Shown: piece by piece, positions 1 to 10,892 of the stretch | How the letters are laid out: the number at the start of each line of letters is the position of its first letter | Numbering within the stretch: the first letter of the stretch is position 1 | Source: Sorex araneus | Lineage: Eukaryota; Chordata; Mammalia; Eulipotyphla; Soricidae | Length of the DNA stretch: 64,000 bases | Direction of reading: 5' to 3' | Assembly (NCBI RefSeq): GCF_027595985.1 | Contig: NC_073311.1 | Span: 31,711,557 to 31,775,556, forward strand | The notes under the pieces: model-generated | What the model was told of the DNA's origin: nothing | The model's database searches: none | The model's input: only the letters and a program-made list of their open reading frames with translations | Translations under genes and position numbers: made by a program

Positions 1-568
1 GAGCAAATATGGTACAAATTCCACCAGACCTCATAAACAAAGTTGAAGGTTAAGTAAATACAGGGAGTTATTTAATAAATGCTCCATATATAATGTTAGG
101 TGTTTACTGAGAATCCAGGAGAAGGGACCAGTGAATTGAACCTTTTCTCTGGTAGTGGGATTCACTCACAAAAACTGCCCTTGTTGCTCATGTTTGGGGA
201 TTTTTAGAACTTTGACATATGCTTCCCCTTAGCTATCCTCTAGTCTTCATCCCTTCCCCACATCAAATTCTTCCAGCCACTTCACCCCCCTCATAAAAAG
301 ACTGTTTCCCAATCTTTCCAAAAACATTTGGATCAAAATGGGTGAATCTGTGACTCCCTGAAGTCCAAGCTCATTAGGAAAGGATCATCTCACAGATGGC
401 CTCTGCAGGAGCCTTGAGCGCTATTTTCATAAGATATTCAGACCTAGTTCTATTTATATCAGTTATGTGGTCTGTGTAGTATTTGGAAAACATTAGTGAA
501 ACCTGCCAGGCCCACCATTATTAGAAATGGGAAGAACTGGAAAATTAGACTTTTTTCTTTTATACCTT
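1..568. other. Unassigned sequence, no gene seen
   Basis: No coding region, RNA gene or clear repeat is recognised before the tetranucleotide array. The sequence is ordinary AT-rich mammalian DNA. Confidence 0.4.
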
Positions 569-866
<298 letters not shown>

Positions 867-1192
867 CAGGGAGGGATGGGGATTCTAAAGATCCCCATGT
901 AATGTTGTTTATGTACCTATTTGGGGTTGAAGGAAAAGAAAAAATAAAATGCAGAACTTTCCCTGCCATATTTTTACTCTGTCATTGGTTTACATAATGG
1001 GAATCACGTGTTTGTCACAAGTCTCAACATTTCCAGGGTGGGTGCCCACAGTGTGAGTGTGTTTTATGTTTAAGTAAAGCAAAGTTTACTTAGGTCTCTG
1101 GTTCCAGGGGGAAAAGGTTGCTTTTGGAAAACACCAGATTTGTATTTTAATTTAGAGTTTCTGTTATTTTTAACAAAACAGCTGGCTACAGC

Positions 1193-1232
1193 TGTAAACT
1201 AATATATATATATATATATATTATATTAGTTT

Positions 1233-1266
<34 letters not shown>
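1193..1266. repeat. AT/CA microsatellite with 14-bp perfect inverted repeat
   Basis: The arm TGTAAACTAATATA at 1193-1206 is matched by its exact reverse complement TATATTAGTTTACA at 1222-1235. Fifteen bases of TA repeat separate the arms, and (CA)n then (TA)n follow to 1266. The arms can pair as a hairpin or cruciform. Confidence 0.9.
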
Positions 1267-1577
1267 CAGTTAAGAAATCACCAAGAATAGTGGTTGACTG
1301 AATCAACAATACAGCACATTGTAGGGATAATGCTTTGTCATTAGCCACAAGGTATGCCTTGTTCAAATCCCTTTTCGAAGACACTTTTTTTTTTCTTATT
1401 TCATTGTTACTGGCTACCTTTCTATCAACAGTTACCAAACATGGACTGCAAATTCCTTCTTGTTTTATTACTCTCAATTTCTTTTGTATTCACTTTTTTC
1501 CCTGCCTTATTAAATAAAGACATAGTACCTTAATTATGGAGCCACAGAAATCTCTTCTTTATGACTCGAACTTTCCA

Positions 1578-1663
1578 AAAGGAGAAACTAGGCCTAAGGA
1601 CATTCAGTGATTTGCCCAATGTCATAGTTAGTTGATGAAAGGATCAGAATTTCAATCTCTGAA
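1578..1663 (-). repeat. MIR SINE fragment (ancient)
   Basis: The order GAGAAACTAGGCCTAAGG, then GTGATTTGCCCAA, then GTCATAGTTAGTTGATG follows the core and 3' half of a MIR element read in reverse. It is well diverged, as expected of a family shared across mammals. Confidence 0.6.
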
Positions 1664-1696
1664 ATGGATCCTTGTGTTTGCTTGCCTGCCTCTGCT

Positions 1697-1880
1697 GGAG
1701 GCAGATGAAAGAGAGAAGGGAGGTGAGGGGACCTTACGGGAGAGGAGGGGAGAGGATTGGATGTGAGGTGAGGGAAGGGGAGAGGAGAGGAGAGAAGAGG
1801 AAGGGAGGGGAGCTGAGGGGAGAATACAGGAGAGGATAAGAAGGAAAATTACGTAGTGGGAATGCAAGAGGAGGAAGGAA
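1697..1880. repeat. Purine-rich (GGGGA/GAGGA)n low-complexity tract
   Basis: Almost every plus-strand base from about 1697 to 1880 is A or G, arranged as irregular GAGGGGAGAGG units. The serine/proline-rich minus-strand frame across it is an artefact of this composition. Confidence 0.85.
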
Positions 1881-3555
1881 AGACAAGGTGACTTTGTTCA
1901 CCCCACTATAACAATGGCTTTCTTTTTCTTACCAGTTTCAAAGAAAGGACAGAAGGTTTCTTTTAGCAAGAGTTAATTATGGAATTCTGAAGGCTTTGTC
2001 AGTTCAGAAGAGATTCCAGAATTGATTTTCCTTATTTCCTCTACTCTCCTGAATTCTAAAAATGAACTTTGTGTGCATATGTAATGAATATATCTCCAGC
2101 ATAGGTAAGCAGTAAAATGAAGGGTGGGAAATGTAATGATGCAATAATGTTTAGAAAAATTTAGAGCATGCACATTTAAATGACCTCTCTTAACTTGAAA
2201 CTTCCAAGGATAATGACAAGGTCCCTGGAGGAGGGGCTTTTCTTACTATGACCTAGCTGTGGCTGTTAGAGCTTTGAAAAATAAAAAAGCTGTTTAAAGT
2301 AATAAGTTGCTTGAAGCCAAAGATATGGTACAGGAAGTAAGATAGTGTCTTGCATGTGGCAGAGCCCAATTTGCTTCCTGAAATTTTTGCCAAGGGACAA
2401 TCTTGAAGATTGTCTCAAAATAGTCCCTGAGCATCACTGAGAGTGACTCAATCTCCCACCCCCCATATTAACTGTTAATGTTAATCAGTAAGTGTTGGAT
2501 TTTTACATCTATTTTATATACTAGATATTTGTAATTATATAAATAAAAGGGTTTGCAAGTATAAGTAATCCAGGTGTTAGTACAGTCATATGTACATACC
2601 TAAAGAACATTCCTCCCCCCAAGTAAACCAAGGGACATATACTCCTTTCCCACAGTCTAATGACTTTTTCTCTCCCCCTCAACCATTTGATAATACTGTG
2701 GGGAAATAGTAGTGATGATTAGGAAGCATACATTTTTTGATCATTGAAATGCCTTCAGTTCTTCTGCAGTCACGCATCTCTGCTTACATTTTAATTAAAA
2801 ATGTTATAATTCCTCTCAAGAGGACTTGCAGTGACACCTGATGAGGCCCTGCCTTTCATCAGTATGGTCTTACATTTTACCCTCCAGTGCTTAAACCACA
2901 GAATCACTCATTTTTTCTCTCCTTTGGATCATTGTTCCATTGCTTCGGTAAAATGCTTGTTCTCATTTTTGTGTCCAACAGAAAGGACAGGTAACAAGAA
3001 TTCCATTTCAGCTTTCATTTAAAAATTAGTTAATGCTCTGGGAGATAGTCCGCAAATATGAAGGTTTTTAGACCTCAAGGAGCAAATTTTGAAAGGATCC
3101 AAGAAAACCTCTGCTTTAGCTGATACCTAATTAATTTAGGTAAAATAAAAAGAACACTAATTTTTTGTTACGTATCAGCATTTGGAATATTTGTCATGCA
3201 CATTTTGAGATATTCAAATATATTTTATTACTGTGAACCAGAAGTAATTTAAACTTATATATTATATATGTAGATATTACAGGAGTTACCAGAAGCTGAA
3301 TGGTATGGAAACATTTGAGTAATGAGAAAATGAGGTGAACTATGAAGTGTAATCCTGGGGAAGAGGCCAGTTATATAAATTTTATACAATCATCTCAGCC
3401 TCTATTTTATCAGCCACTTGAAAAATGTAACAGTGATTTTTATAAGTAAGAACTAGCACAAATCCTTCATTTGTTCTTTTAGAAAAATTTAGAGAATTCA
3501 TTTGAAATGCCCCCTTGCAAGTTATTCTTGCCAACATAATTCATGGGAAGATTTA
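1881..3555. other. Gene-free interval, no clear repeat
   Basis: Only short unrecognised frames are present. A short stretch near 2415-2450 (CTGAGCATCACTGAGAGTG) resembles SINE body sequence but is too short to call. Confidence 0.4.
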
Positions 3556-3714
3556 ATTTTTTGAGGTGGGCATACCTGGTGGTACTCAGGACTTACACCT
3601 GATTCTGTGTTGGGATCACTCCTGAAAGTGCTCAGGGGACAAGGGGGCTGGGGGTGAAACTTGGGTTGACTATGTGCAAGGCAAGAATTCTACCACACTA
3701 TTGCTCTAGCTCTG
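3556..3714 (-). mobile_element. tRNA-derived SINE, type A, old copy
   Basis: Read in reverse, it has the head (AGAGCTAGAGCAATAG), the GCCTTGCACATAG-like segment, a weak B box, the 'gagca' body and a short A-rich tail (T run at 3556-3562). Divergence is high. It lies next to the T-rich end of the minus-strand LINE-1, suggesting insertion near that tail. Confidence 0.75.
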
Positions 3715-3720
3715 ACAACA

Positions 3721-4555
3721 TTTTATTATTATTTTTTTATTGAATCACCGTGACATACAGTTACAAAGCTTTCATGTTTGAGGTTCAATCATACAATGAT
3801 CAAACACCCATCACTCCACCAGTGCACATTTTTCACCACCAATATCTCCAGTATCCTAACCCCCCACCCCCCGCATCCCAACCCTCCCCCTGCCTCTATG
3901 ACAGACAATTTCCCCCATACTTTATCTCTACTTTTGTGCATTATGGCTTTCGATATGGATACTGAGAGGCTATCATGTTTGGTTCTATGTCTACTTTCAG
4001 CACACATCTCCCATCCTGAACGATCCCTCCAACCATCATTGACTGAGTGATCCCTTTTTTATGCCAGCTGCCTTCTCCCACAGCTCATGAGGCAGGCTTC
4101 CAACTATGGAGCAGTATTCCTGGCCCTAATGTCCTTGGGTGTCAGTCTTATGTTATTTTATATTCCACAAATGAGTGCAGTCTGTCTATATCTGTCCCTC
4201 TCTTTCTGACTCATTTCACTTAGCATGATACTTTCCATGACCATCCACTTATAAGCAAATTTCATAACTTCATCTTTCCTAGCAGCTGCATAATATTCCA
4301 TTGTGTAGGTGTGCCAAAGTTTCCTTAACCAGTAATCGGCACTTGAGTTGTTTCCAGATTCTGACTATAGTGAACAGTGCTGCAATGAACATCCAGGTGC
4401 AGATGTCATTACTACTGTGCTTTTTTGCACCCTCAGGATATATTCCCAGAAGAAGGTATTGCGAGGTCTTACGGTAGCTCAATTTCTATTTTTTTAAGGA
4501 ATGCCCCTATTGTTTTCCAAAACAGCTGTATCAGTCGGCATTCACATCTGGCAAT
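3721..4555 (-). mobile_element. LINE-1 3' end (ORF2 C-terminus plus 3' UTR), 5'-truncated
   Basis: The element reads on the minus strand with its tail at the left (T-rich, 3721-3741). The 3' UTR matches the one at 59,906-60,376: the phrase around TCAAACACCCATC, the TTCACCACCAATAT segment and a C-rich block. Further right is decayed ORF2 C-terminal code, including the reverse complement of the tract for 'ATCTGCACC..GTTCATTGCAGCACTG' and 'CAATGGAATATTATGCAGCTG'. It is disrupted and not functional. Confidence 0.88.
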
Positions 4556-4559
4556 ATTT

Positions 4560-5500
4560 TAGACCTTTTTGAATACATAAGAATTTGGGGTCCTTCCACA
4601 GTTGCAATGATAATAGAATATAAACCAAGTATACAATTTAAAATTTTCTAATAGTCACATTTAAAAAGTAAAAGTGCCCACAAACTAAAGAAAATAAGTA
4701 AAAACAATTTTAATGTCACATTTTATTGAATCAGTATATTAAAATATCACTTATACATATTATCAAATATAAATTTTGTTAATGAGATATTTTCTATTTT
4801 CCCATACCTTGCTTTTTAAATATAAAATACACTTTATACATACAGCATATCTCATTTTGGATTAGCCACATTTTAAGTATGTAGCAGTAACCATAGAGAA
4901 GGGCTATCATATTGACAGTGCAATGAAGGTGCAGTATGACTGATGTAAATACATAGTCTTTTGCCATTTATACAAATGTATTGTCTCCATTATTCTACTT
5001 GACTCACACACTAACTCTGAGGAGAATAATAAAGAGAAGAAACCAAATTCAGAGGTAGTAAGCGAATTACCCAAATCCCAGTGGAGACAATTTCCTCCAG
5101 TCACAAATAGTATCTTCCAGTTGTCTGAATCCAAGAGAACTGTCACATCTGTTAGTTCAAAATGTGCGTGTGCGATGCATTTGGTGGCTGACAACTGCCT
5201 CCCCAGGCCTCCTCAGCAGAGGAAAAATGAGATGGGAGACCAGAGACTGATGGTCAAAATGGCCTTTCAATGCAGAGCTGCTAGCATGCTTACATCTGGC
5301 GGGATTTCAGGTATAGGACTAAAGATGAGTGTGACTGATCATTTACAGAGGTAAAGCGTTTCAGCAGAGGCAATTCTATTGGGGGGATTAACTCCAGGAG
5401 ACACTGTCTCCCAGGGACATTTATATTGCTTTTCTCTTTCTGTAGCTAAAAACTAGTAAATATTAAAAACAAAAATAAGCTTCCTTCTTGTTAATAGAAG
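4560..5500. other. Gene-free interval
   Basis: AT-rich unique sequence. The 4995-5100 segment has faint MIR-like wording (GAGGTAGTAAGCGAATTACCCAAAT) but is not called. No conserved coding frame is seen. Confidence 0.35.
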
Positions 5501-5502
5501 AA

Positions 5503-5912
5503 CACTTGTATCACTTGTCTTCCTGTTGATCTTCGATTTGCTTGAGTGGACACCAGTAACATCTCTATTTGTCCCTGTCGCATGCTAGTGTAGCCCAATG
5601 ATATCTGCTCGCTCCAGGAACAGGAAGAGCCTCAAATCGTTCATTCAGGGTTTCAGCAAAGAAGGTGACCATCTCTTTGGTGGGTGGCCACACGGTCTTT
5701 TAATGTCCCGTGGAATCCAGTCGGTAACAGTTGTAGTTCAGCAGTCATCTCTAAGTCGCATTACATGTCCAGCCCATCTGATTTTTGGTGTCTTGGCAAA
5801 CGAGACAGTGTCCCTGATTCTTGATTGTTGACGGAGGTCGGAGCTCCAGATTCCTTCTCTCACTAGAGTGAGACGTGATACTCCTAGCCTAGCTCTTTCC
5901 ATTCCTCTTTAG
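5503..5912 (-). mobile_element. RTE-clade LINE, 3' end of ORF2 (reverse transcriptase C-terminal region), 5'-truncated and broken
   Basis: On the minus strand this encodes the carboxyl end of an RTE-type ORF2. The readable blocks are LGVSRLTLVREGIWSS, then KIRWAGHVMRLRDD, then TVTDWIPRDIKRP and HPPKRW. From memory, the order R-W-A-G-H-V-M-R, D-W-I-P-R-D-I-K-R, G-x-P-P-x-R-W characterises RTE elements, including those of nematodes. Frame is lost after KRW and an in-frame stop follows, so it is a relic. Near the left end the final codons read ACDRDK*RCYWCPLKQIEDQQED, just before a short CACTTGTAT-like tail. This shows almost no 3' UTR, which is typical of RTE. The same final codons form the tails of the type B SINEs and C elements elsewhere in the window, so this looks like a relative of their mobilising partner. 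Confidence 0.82.
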
Positions 5913-6036
5913 GAAAACACTGTGAGAGATATAGACTCCAAAACTTAGTTCTCTGGGCTCTGAGGGCAAGATTGCTGGATTTCTGTCCCAGACTAGGTCC
6001 TCAGGCCAATTTAGCTCTTCCTTCCCCATGGGGGTC

Positions 6037-6041
<5 letters not shown>

Positions 6042-6090
<49 letters not shown>
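6042..6090. repeat. (CT)n microsatellite
   Basis: About 24 CT units lie exactly between the left target-site duplication and the poly(A)/T tail of the RPL18 retrocopy. They appear to have grown from the CTCT at the end of the TSD. Confidence 0.95.
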
Positions 6091-6093
<3 letters not shown>

Positions 6094-6094
<1 letters not shown>

Positions 6095-6741
6095 TTTTTT
6101 TTACAGAAACCAAAATCTTTCACAGTAAAGCAGGCTCAGATCAGTTCTTGTAGCCTCTGGCCCTTCTGCCTTGGGCATGCTCGAACTTGCAGCCCTTGGA
6201 ACGCACATAGGGTTTGGTGTGGCTGCGTGGGGTCCCGGGAGCCATGCCAAAATGCCTATACACTTCCCGGCCTTTGCGGGGTCCGGAAAGCAGGACAGTT
6301 CCACAGCCTTTGGGGGAGTCCAGGGCCAACTGGTCAAAGGTTAGGATTTTGTCTCCAGCCTTGAGGATGCAAGTTCGGGCGCGGCCAGTCACACGCAGGG
6401 CACACACCTTCAGTTTGAGCACCTGCTGAATGCGCACATCCTCTGGGATTGTCCCCACCCCCACAGCTGTCTTGCCTTCCCCACCAGGAAGCTGCATCTT
6501 GCGGATCATACGGGACAGGGACAGAGGTGGCCGGTTGGTCCGGCTCATGAACAGTCTCTTCAGCGCACCCTGATTGAACGTAGAGTTGGTGCGTCTGGCC
6601 AGAAACCAGTAGCTCTTGCCCAGCAGCCTCAGGGAGATGTCCTGACTCTTGGGCTCTTTGCGCCGCACCTCCCCGTCTTTGTTGTGGTGGATATTGACTC
6701 CCATGATGGCGCTTTCAGTTTGGTCAGGTCCAGAAAGTGGA
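6094..6741 (-). pseudogene. RPL18: RPL18 retrocopy (ribosomal protein L18, large subunit eL18), full-length with intact reading frame
   Basis: The parental protein is a structural component of the 60S ribosomal subunit. The frame runs from the ATG at 6702-6704 to the stop at 6141-6143, 187 codons against the usual 188. Recognisable blocks in order are [79 protein letters not shown] and [10 protein letters not shown], ending RGYKN. One codon is missing near the C-terminus and roughly 30 residues differ from the human protein as I remember it. Several changes fall at usually fixed basic residues, for example Gly-Glu for Arg-Lys at residues 11-12. No introns are present, a T run (the poly(A) tail in reverse) sits at 6094-6102, and GGTCCTATCTCT occurs as a direct repeat at 6033-6044 and 6742-6753. 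This is a processed retrocopy inserted into an old LTR. Residue drift suggests it is not under ribosomal constraint, but the uninterrupted frame leaves expression possible. Confidence 0.95.
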
Positions 6742-7111
6742 GGTCCTATCTCTTAAGTTATGAAGGCTTGCATCAAGACCATGCTTTTATGTTTTGAGAT
6801 TGTCTCATTTCAATGCCAGGGTAGCTTTGTCGCTCGCCATGGGTCCATCCCGGTCTCGTCATGGGACCTCCCTTTGTGGGATGTAAGAACAATGGCAACT
6901 GAAGCCTTAGTCAAGTAATAATGACAGATGCCCAGGAGTAGATATATTTGAGAATCAATCAACTCCAAAATATTAGGAGTATAGCATTAGTGGTCTTTCT
7001 ATGTTTAAGCAAAGAACATTGCTCTAGAGTGAAACACATAAAGACTATAGGGGAAATAGAAAAGCAAGTAATTCACTACAAATACAAAGTCTAGAGTTAC
7101 CAGAAAGCTTG

Positions 7112-7279
7112 TCTTATTTTTTTTTCTTTTTGGGTCACACCTGGCAATGCACAGGGTTTACTACTGGCTCTGCACTCAGGAATTACTCCTGGCCGTGCTC
7201 AGGCATCCGTATGGAATGCTGGGAATCGAACCCGGGTCAGCCACGTGCAAGGAAAACACCCTACTGCTGTGCTATAGCT
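7112..7279 (-). mobile_element. tRNA-derived SINE, type A, with TSD
   Basis: The full element is in reverse: T run and CTTTTTGGGTCACACC at the left, GAATCGAACCCGGGTC (B box) in the middle, and GTGCTATAGCTCC (head) at the right. CCAGAAAGCTTG flanks it at 7100-7111 and 7280-7291. It sits inside the old LTR relic. Confidence 0.93.
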
Positions 7280-7440
7280 CCAGAAAGCTTGGCTTTTAAG
7301 TAACCAACCCTGACTCGGGGAATTGTGACAATGAGAGGTAAAGCACAAAGGAAAGGTTAAAGATAAATTCAGGGGACTAGGAGTGTTTGCAAGAGCACTG
7401 TAAGCTTCTCTGGCGGGGGGGGGGATGTGGCAATTCACTG

Positions 7441-8354
7441 ATGAAGCCTAAAACACTTAGGGTTAATATCCAACACACATCACCTCAGGACTTCTGTAGA
7501 ATGGGAGCTCAAGTGAATGTGTGGCACCGGTATTATTAGCAGGTAAATATTTCTTCTATATCTGGTCAATTAAGGATACTGGAATGAAAATGTAAGTTAA
7601 TGGTAACAGTTCTCAATAGGAAAGGTAGAATGTGGGTTCTATAAAAATGATAGAAAATTTGCTATATTTTCACTTATAGAACATGTTGGCCATATGGCAG
7701 GCATTACATTGAATGTATAATTGCTCACAGCTTACTGATATTAATGAATCAATAATTGTATGACAGTTCTTTAAGTTTTATTGCCACAATATGAATTAGT
7801 TTCTGTGGGAGACCTGAAGAGGATAAGTCCTCTGGAACTAGGCTTGGGAGGAGTCCTATACAATTCACAGGACTGAGAAGACGTGAGATGGCACATTAGA
7901 CTTAGAGGAAATTCATAATTCTCTTCCCGGAAGCAGATTTTAAAAATGGAGCAGCAAATGGAAAGTGTCACTTATACGCAAATAAAATGATGCTTTATAA
8001 TCGTGGTTTTACTTTCTCTGCCATTATGCATCTCCATCTCCTTTCCATGTGTGTGTCTGTTAGGGCAGTTCACTCAGTGCTGCTTATGAGCCAAATTCTG
8101 TGGTGTTTGGAGTTTTATGGTAGGAGGTATTGAACCAGGGCCTCACACATGCAAAACAAGTGCAACACCACTTGGGTAACATCTCCAACCCTCCATTTCT
8201 TCTCTGTTTTAAGCAACCTCTTTCCTTGACCATTCTACCCAAAACACTATATGACTTCTTCAATGTATCTCCATCAAAATTCCCATAGTAAACATTAATA
8301 ATGAAACAAATACTGTTAACATTTATGTGGAATAATAAAACTCTAAAAGTTTTA
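7441..8354. other. Gene-free interval with a possible SINE remnant
   Basis: Near 8105-8190, the phrase TTGAACCAGGGCCTCACACATGCAAAACAAG resembles the reversed B-box and head region of the local SINE, but it is short and diverged. Nothing else is recognised. Confidence 0.35.
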
Positions 8355-8524
8355 GGTTGAAGACATAGTTCAATGGGCAAAGCATATGCTTGCATATGAG
8401 AGGCCAGGACTCAATCCCTGATACCACAGGGTCTGAGCAGCTCTAGGATCAACCCTGGAGCACAGAGTTGGAAGTGGCACATAGGTATTACCAAGTGTGG
8501 CCTCCAAACTCAAAGAAAACAATA
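8355..8524 (+). mobile_element. tRNA-derived SINE, type A, diverged
   Basis: Forward copy: GGTTGAAGACATAGTTCAATGG head, GGACTCAATCCCTGATACC at the B box, GGAGCACAGAGTTGG body, and an A-rich end. Confidence 0.6.
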
Positions 8525-8574
8525 AAACTCTCCAACTAGTTAAGCAATCCCAAGGGGGAAAAAAGATGAAAGGC

Positions 8575-8640
8575 TTCTCTCTCTCTCTCTCTCCCTCCCT
8601 CTCTCTCTCTCTCTCTTTCTCTCTCCCTCTCTCTCTCCTT
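8575..8640. repeat. (CT)n microsatellite
   Basis: CT/CCCT repeats directly abut the T run of the following minus-strand SINE. They are probably derived from its tail or target. Confidence 0.93.
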
Positions 8641-8806
8641 TTTTTTTCTTTTGGGGTCACATCTAATGGTGGTCAGGACTTACTTCTGGCTCTGTGCTCA
8701 TGGATCACTCCAGGTGGCATGGAGGACCATATGGTACTCCAGGATTGAACCTGAGTCAGTCATGTGCAAGGCAAGGGTGCTACCCACTGTGCTATCACTC
8801 TGGCTC
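8641..8806 (-). mobile_element. tRNA-derived SINE, type A
   Basis: T-run tail at 8641-8648, CTTTTGGGGTCACATC, then GATTGAACCTGAGTCAGTCATGTGCAAGGCAAG and GTGCTATCACTCTGGC. The order is that of a complete reversed copy. Confidence 0.85.
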
Positions 8807-9995
8807 CTTCTTGAATTTAAGTTACATTCTAAAGCTATAGTAATCAAAACTGTGCAGCTGTGGGATAAAGATAAATGCTCAGACCAATGGAATATAACTG
8901 AGAACCAAAGAGACAGACCCTCAGCTCTATAGAGAGTTAATTCATGACAAAGGATCTATATTCTTGAAATTCAGAAGCAAGAAAAGTCTCTTCAATAAAC
9001 TGGTTTGGAAAAACGAGTTAGCTACATATTAAGAAAAAAAAGTAAGAACATTCTGAGTTCTATCTTATGCTATTTTACAAATGCTAACTTAAAATAAATA
9101 TTCAATATATATATTGAAAAAACATAGGAAGAATTCTCCATGATTTTATAATCAGAGGCATTTTCAATGAGTCAATGTGTTTGGTGAACAAAAAAAGCAA
9201 AAATAAATGGGACTGCATCAAACTAAGAAGAAATGACGACAGAAATAAAAGGGCACCCTGAAAAATGGGATATATTACTTACTTACAAAGGGCTAATATC
9301 CCAGATTTATAAAGTACTTATAAAACTTAATGAATAACAAAGCAAGAAAAACCCTTTCAAAATGAGAAGAGTATCTGAGAATATGCTTCTTCAAAGAAGA
9401 TATACAGATGCCCCCAAAATGTATGAAAAACTGTTTTTTGTTACAGTAAGGAACTTCAAATCAAAATAACAATGATTTATAACCTCAAACCAATAAGAAC
9501 AACATGTATCAAAAAGATTGGAAACAACCCCTAGGAATATGTGAGAAAGAAACCCTTATTCACTGCTGATAGAAATGACTTCTGGTTCAACTTCTATGGA
9601 AAACACTATAGAAGTTTCTCAACTAGTTAATAATAAAGCTTCTCTATTTCTCCAATTCCTTGTATCTACCCAAGAGCACTAAAACAGTAGCTCAAAAATA
9701 TTTACATTCCTATGTTTACTGCAGTGCTCATCATTATAGTCAAAATCTGGAAACAAATGCCCAACAGCAGTATGAGTGGATAAAGAAACTGTGTGTATAG
9801 ACAATGGAATACTGTTAAGCTACAAGAAAGAATGAAATACTGTAGTTCACTGTCACTTGGATGGAACTGGAAATTCTGCTGAGCAAAATGAGTCTAAGGG
9901 AGAAGGACAAATACTGAATCATCACACTCATATCTGGAGTATAATGAAATATAGTTAGGCAACAGGACCCTCTGTTTGCATCTTCACCATCCCAG
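8807..9995 (+). mobile_element. LINE-1 3' portion (ORF2 C-terminal region into 3' UTR), ancient
   Basis: Decayed ORF2 code is recognisable: 'AAAGCTATAGTAATCAAAACTG', then 'GACCAATGGAATATAACTGAGA', 'CATGACAAAGGATC' and 'GTCTCTTCAATAAACTGGTTTGGAAAA'. Later come 'TGCAGTGCTCATCATTATAG' and 'CAATGGAATACTGTTAAGCTAC'. Frameshifts and stops are frequent, and no usable frame remains. Confidence 0.85.
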
Positions 9996-9999
9996 GTGA

Positions 10000-10628
10000 G
10001 ACTGGTCTTCAACTGATACCTCTGGGCCTATTCCAAATGACAGACAGAGTCCCTTCATCCCAGATGGGGCCCAGCAGCCTCCACACCTGACCTGCACCTT
10101 AATAAGGGTCATGCATCACAGCTCCTGAAGCACACGGAACAGACAGACTTAACAAATAACATGCAGCATTGCTCACAGTTATTCTGACATTTTGAAGACA
10201 GGCAGAGAAGACAAGACAGAGAGCAACCTCTATCTTAATCCCTCAGCATCTTCTAGGGGGGTTAACTACAAAGAGTCACCCCCAGCACAGCAAGAATGCT
10301 GTAAAAAATCAATGGAGTAAACACGTAGAAACCCACAAAGTTCAATGAGCGAGAACAATATTACTGACAACATAACCAGCCCCAGTAAATCCTCAGCGTC
10401 TTTAGTGACACTAAGATGTGGATATTGAGTGAGTTCAAAGAAACTATAGCGCTGATAGTCAGCAAAGCACAAGAAAGTATGAGAGTCCAAATGAGAAAAA
10501 CGACTACAGTCAAATAACAGAAATGAAGAACATGGCAGGTGACATAAAAAAGTCGATAGAAGCTCTAAACAGCTGAAGAACAGCAGCTAACCTAAAGATC
10601 AAGGTGCTCCACGATGAGGAGGAAACTG
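10000..10628 (+). mobile_element. Probable LINE-1/HAL1-type ORF1 relic, left part
   Basis: A-rich plus-strand text such as GAAATGAAGAACATGGC and AAAAAGTCGATAGAAGC resembles LINE ORF1 coiled-coil code. Confidence is low for 10,000-10,250, where I see no clear match. It continues past the inserted SINE into 10,893-11,470. Confidence 0.4.
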
Positions 10629-10636
10629 TTAGGAAA

Positions 10637-10884
10637 AAGCACTGTAGCACTGCACTGTCGTCCCGTTGTTCATTGGTTTGCTCGAGTGGGCACCAGTAAC
10701 GTCTCTATTGTGAAACTTGTTACTGTTTTTGGCATATTGAATACGCCAGGGGTAGCTTGCAGGCTCTGCCATTCGGGAGGGATACTCTTGGTAGCTTGTC
10801 AGGCTCTCCAAGATTGAGGAGTCGAACCTGGGTCAGCTGCGTGCAAGGCAAACAGCTTACCAGCTGTGCTATCACTCCAGTCCA
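10637..10884 (-). mobile_element. tRNA-derived SINE, type B (RTE tail), with TSD
   Basis: In reverse: the tail CACTGTAGCACTGCACTGTC; the ORF2-derived end (CATTGGTTTGCTCGAGTGGG, CACCAGTAACGTCTC); the CATATTGAATACGCCAGG segment; two similar GCAGGCTCTGCCATT / GTCAGGCTCTCC units; then the B box and head. TTAGGAAA flanks it at 10,629-10,636 and 10,885-10,892. Confidence 0.92.
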
Positions 10885-10892
10885 TTAGGAAA

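Larger units (their letters stand above)
5913..7440 (-). mobile_element. Old ERV LTR relic, split by an RPL18 retrocopy and a SINE
   Basis: Sequence on both sides of the RPL18 insertion aligns with the better-preserved LTRs at 33,481-34,784 and 58,704-60,731. Examples are the run around CAGGCCAATTTAGCTCTTCC before the insertion, and 'TTAAGTTATGAAGG' plus 'CAATGCCAGGGTAGC' and 'GGCAACTGAAGCCTTAGTC' after it. The 6980-7110 block also aligns. Ends are uncertain because divergence is high. It is the oldest of the three copies. Confidence 0.55.

Noticed and set aside
6141-6704. RPL18 as the functional parental gene
   Set aside because: No introns, a poly(A) tract, flanking TSDs and many changes at normally fixed residues show it is a retrocopy.
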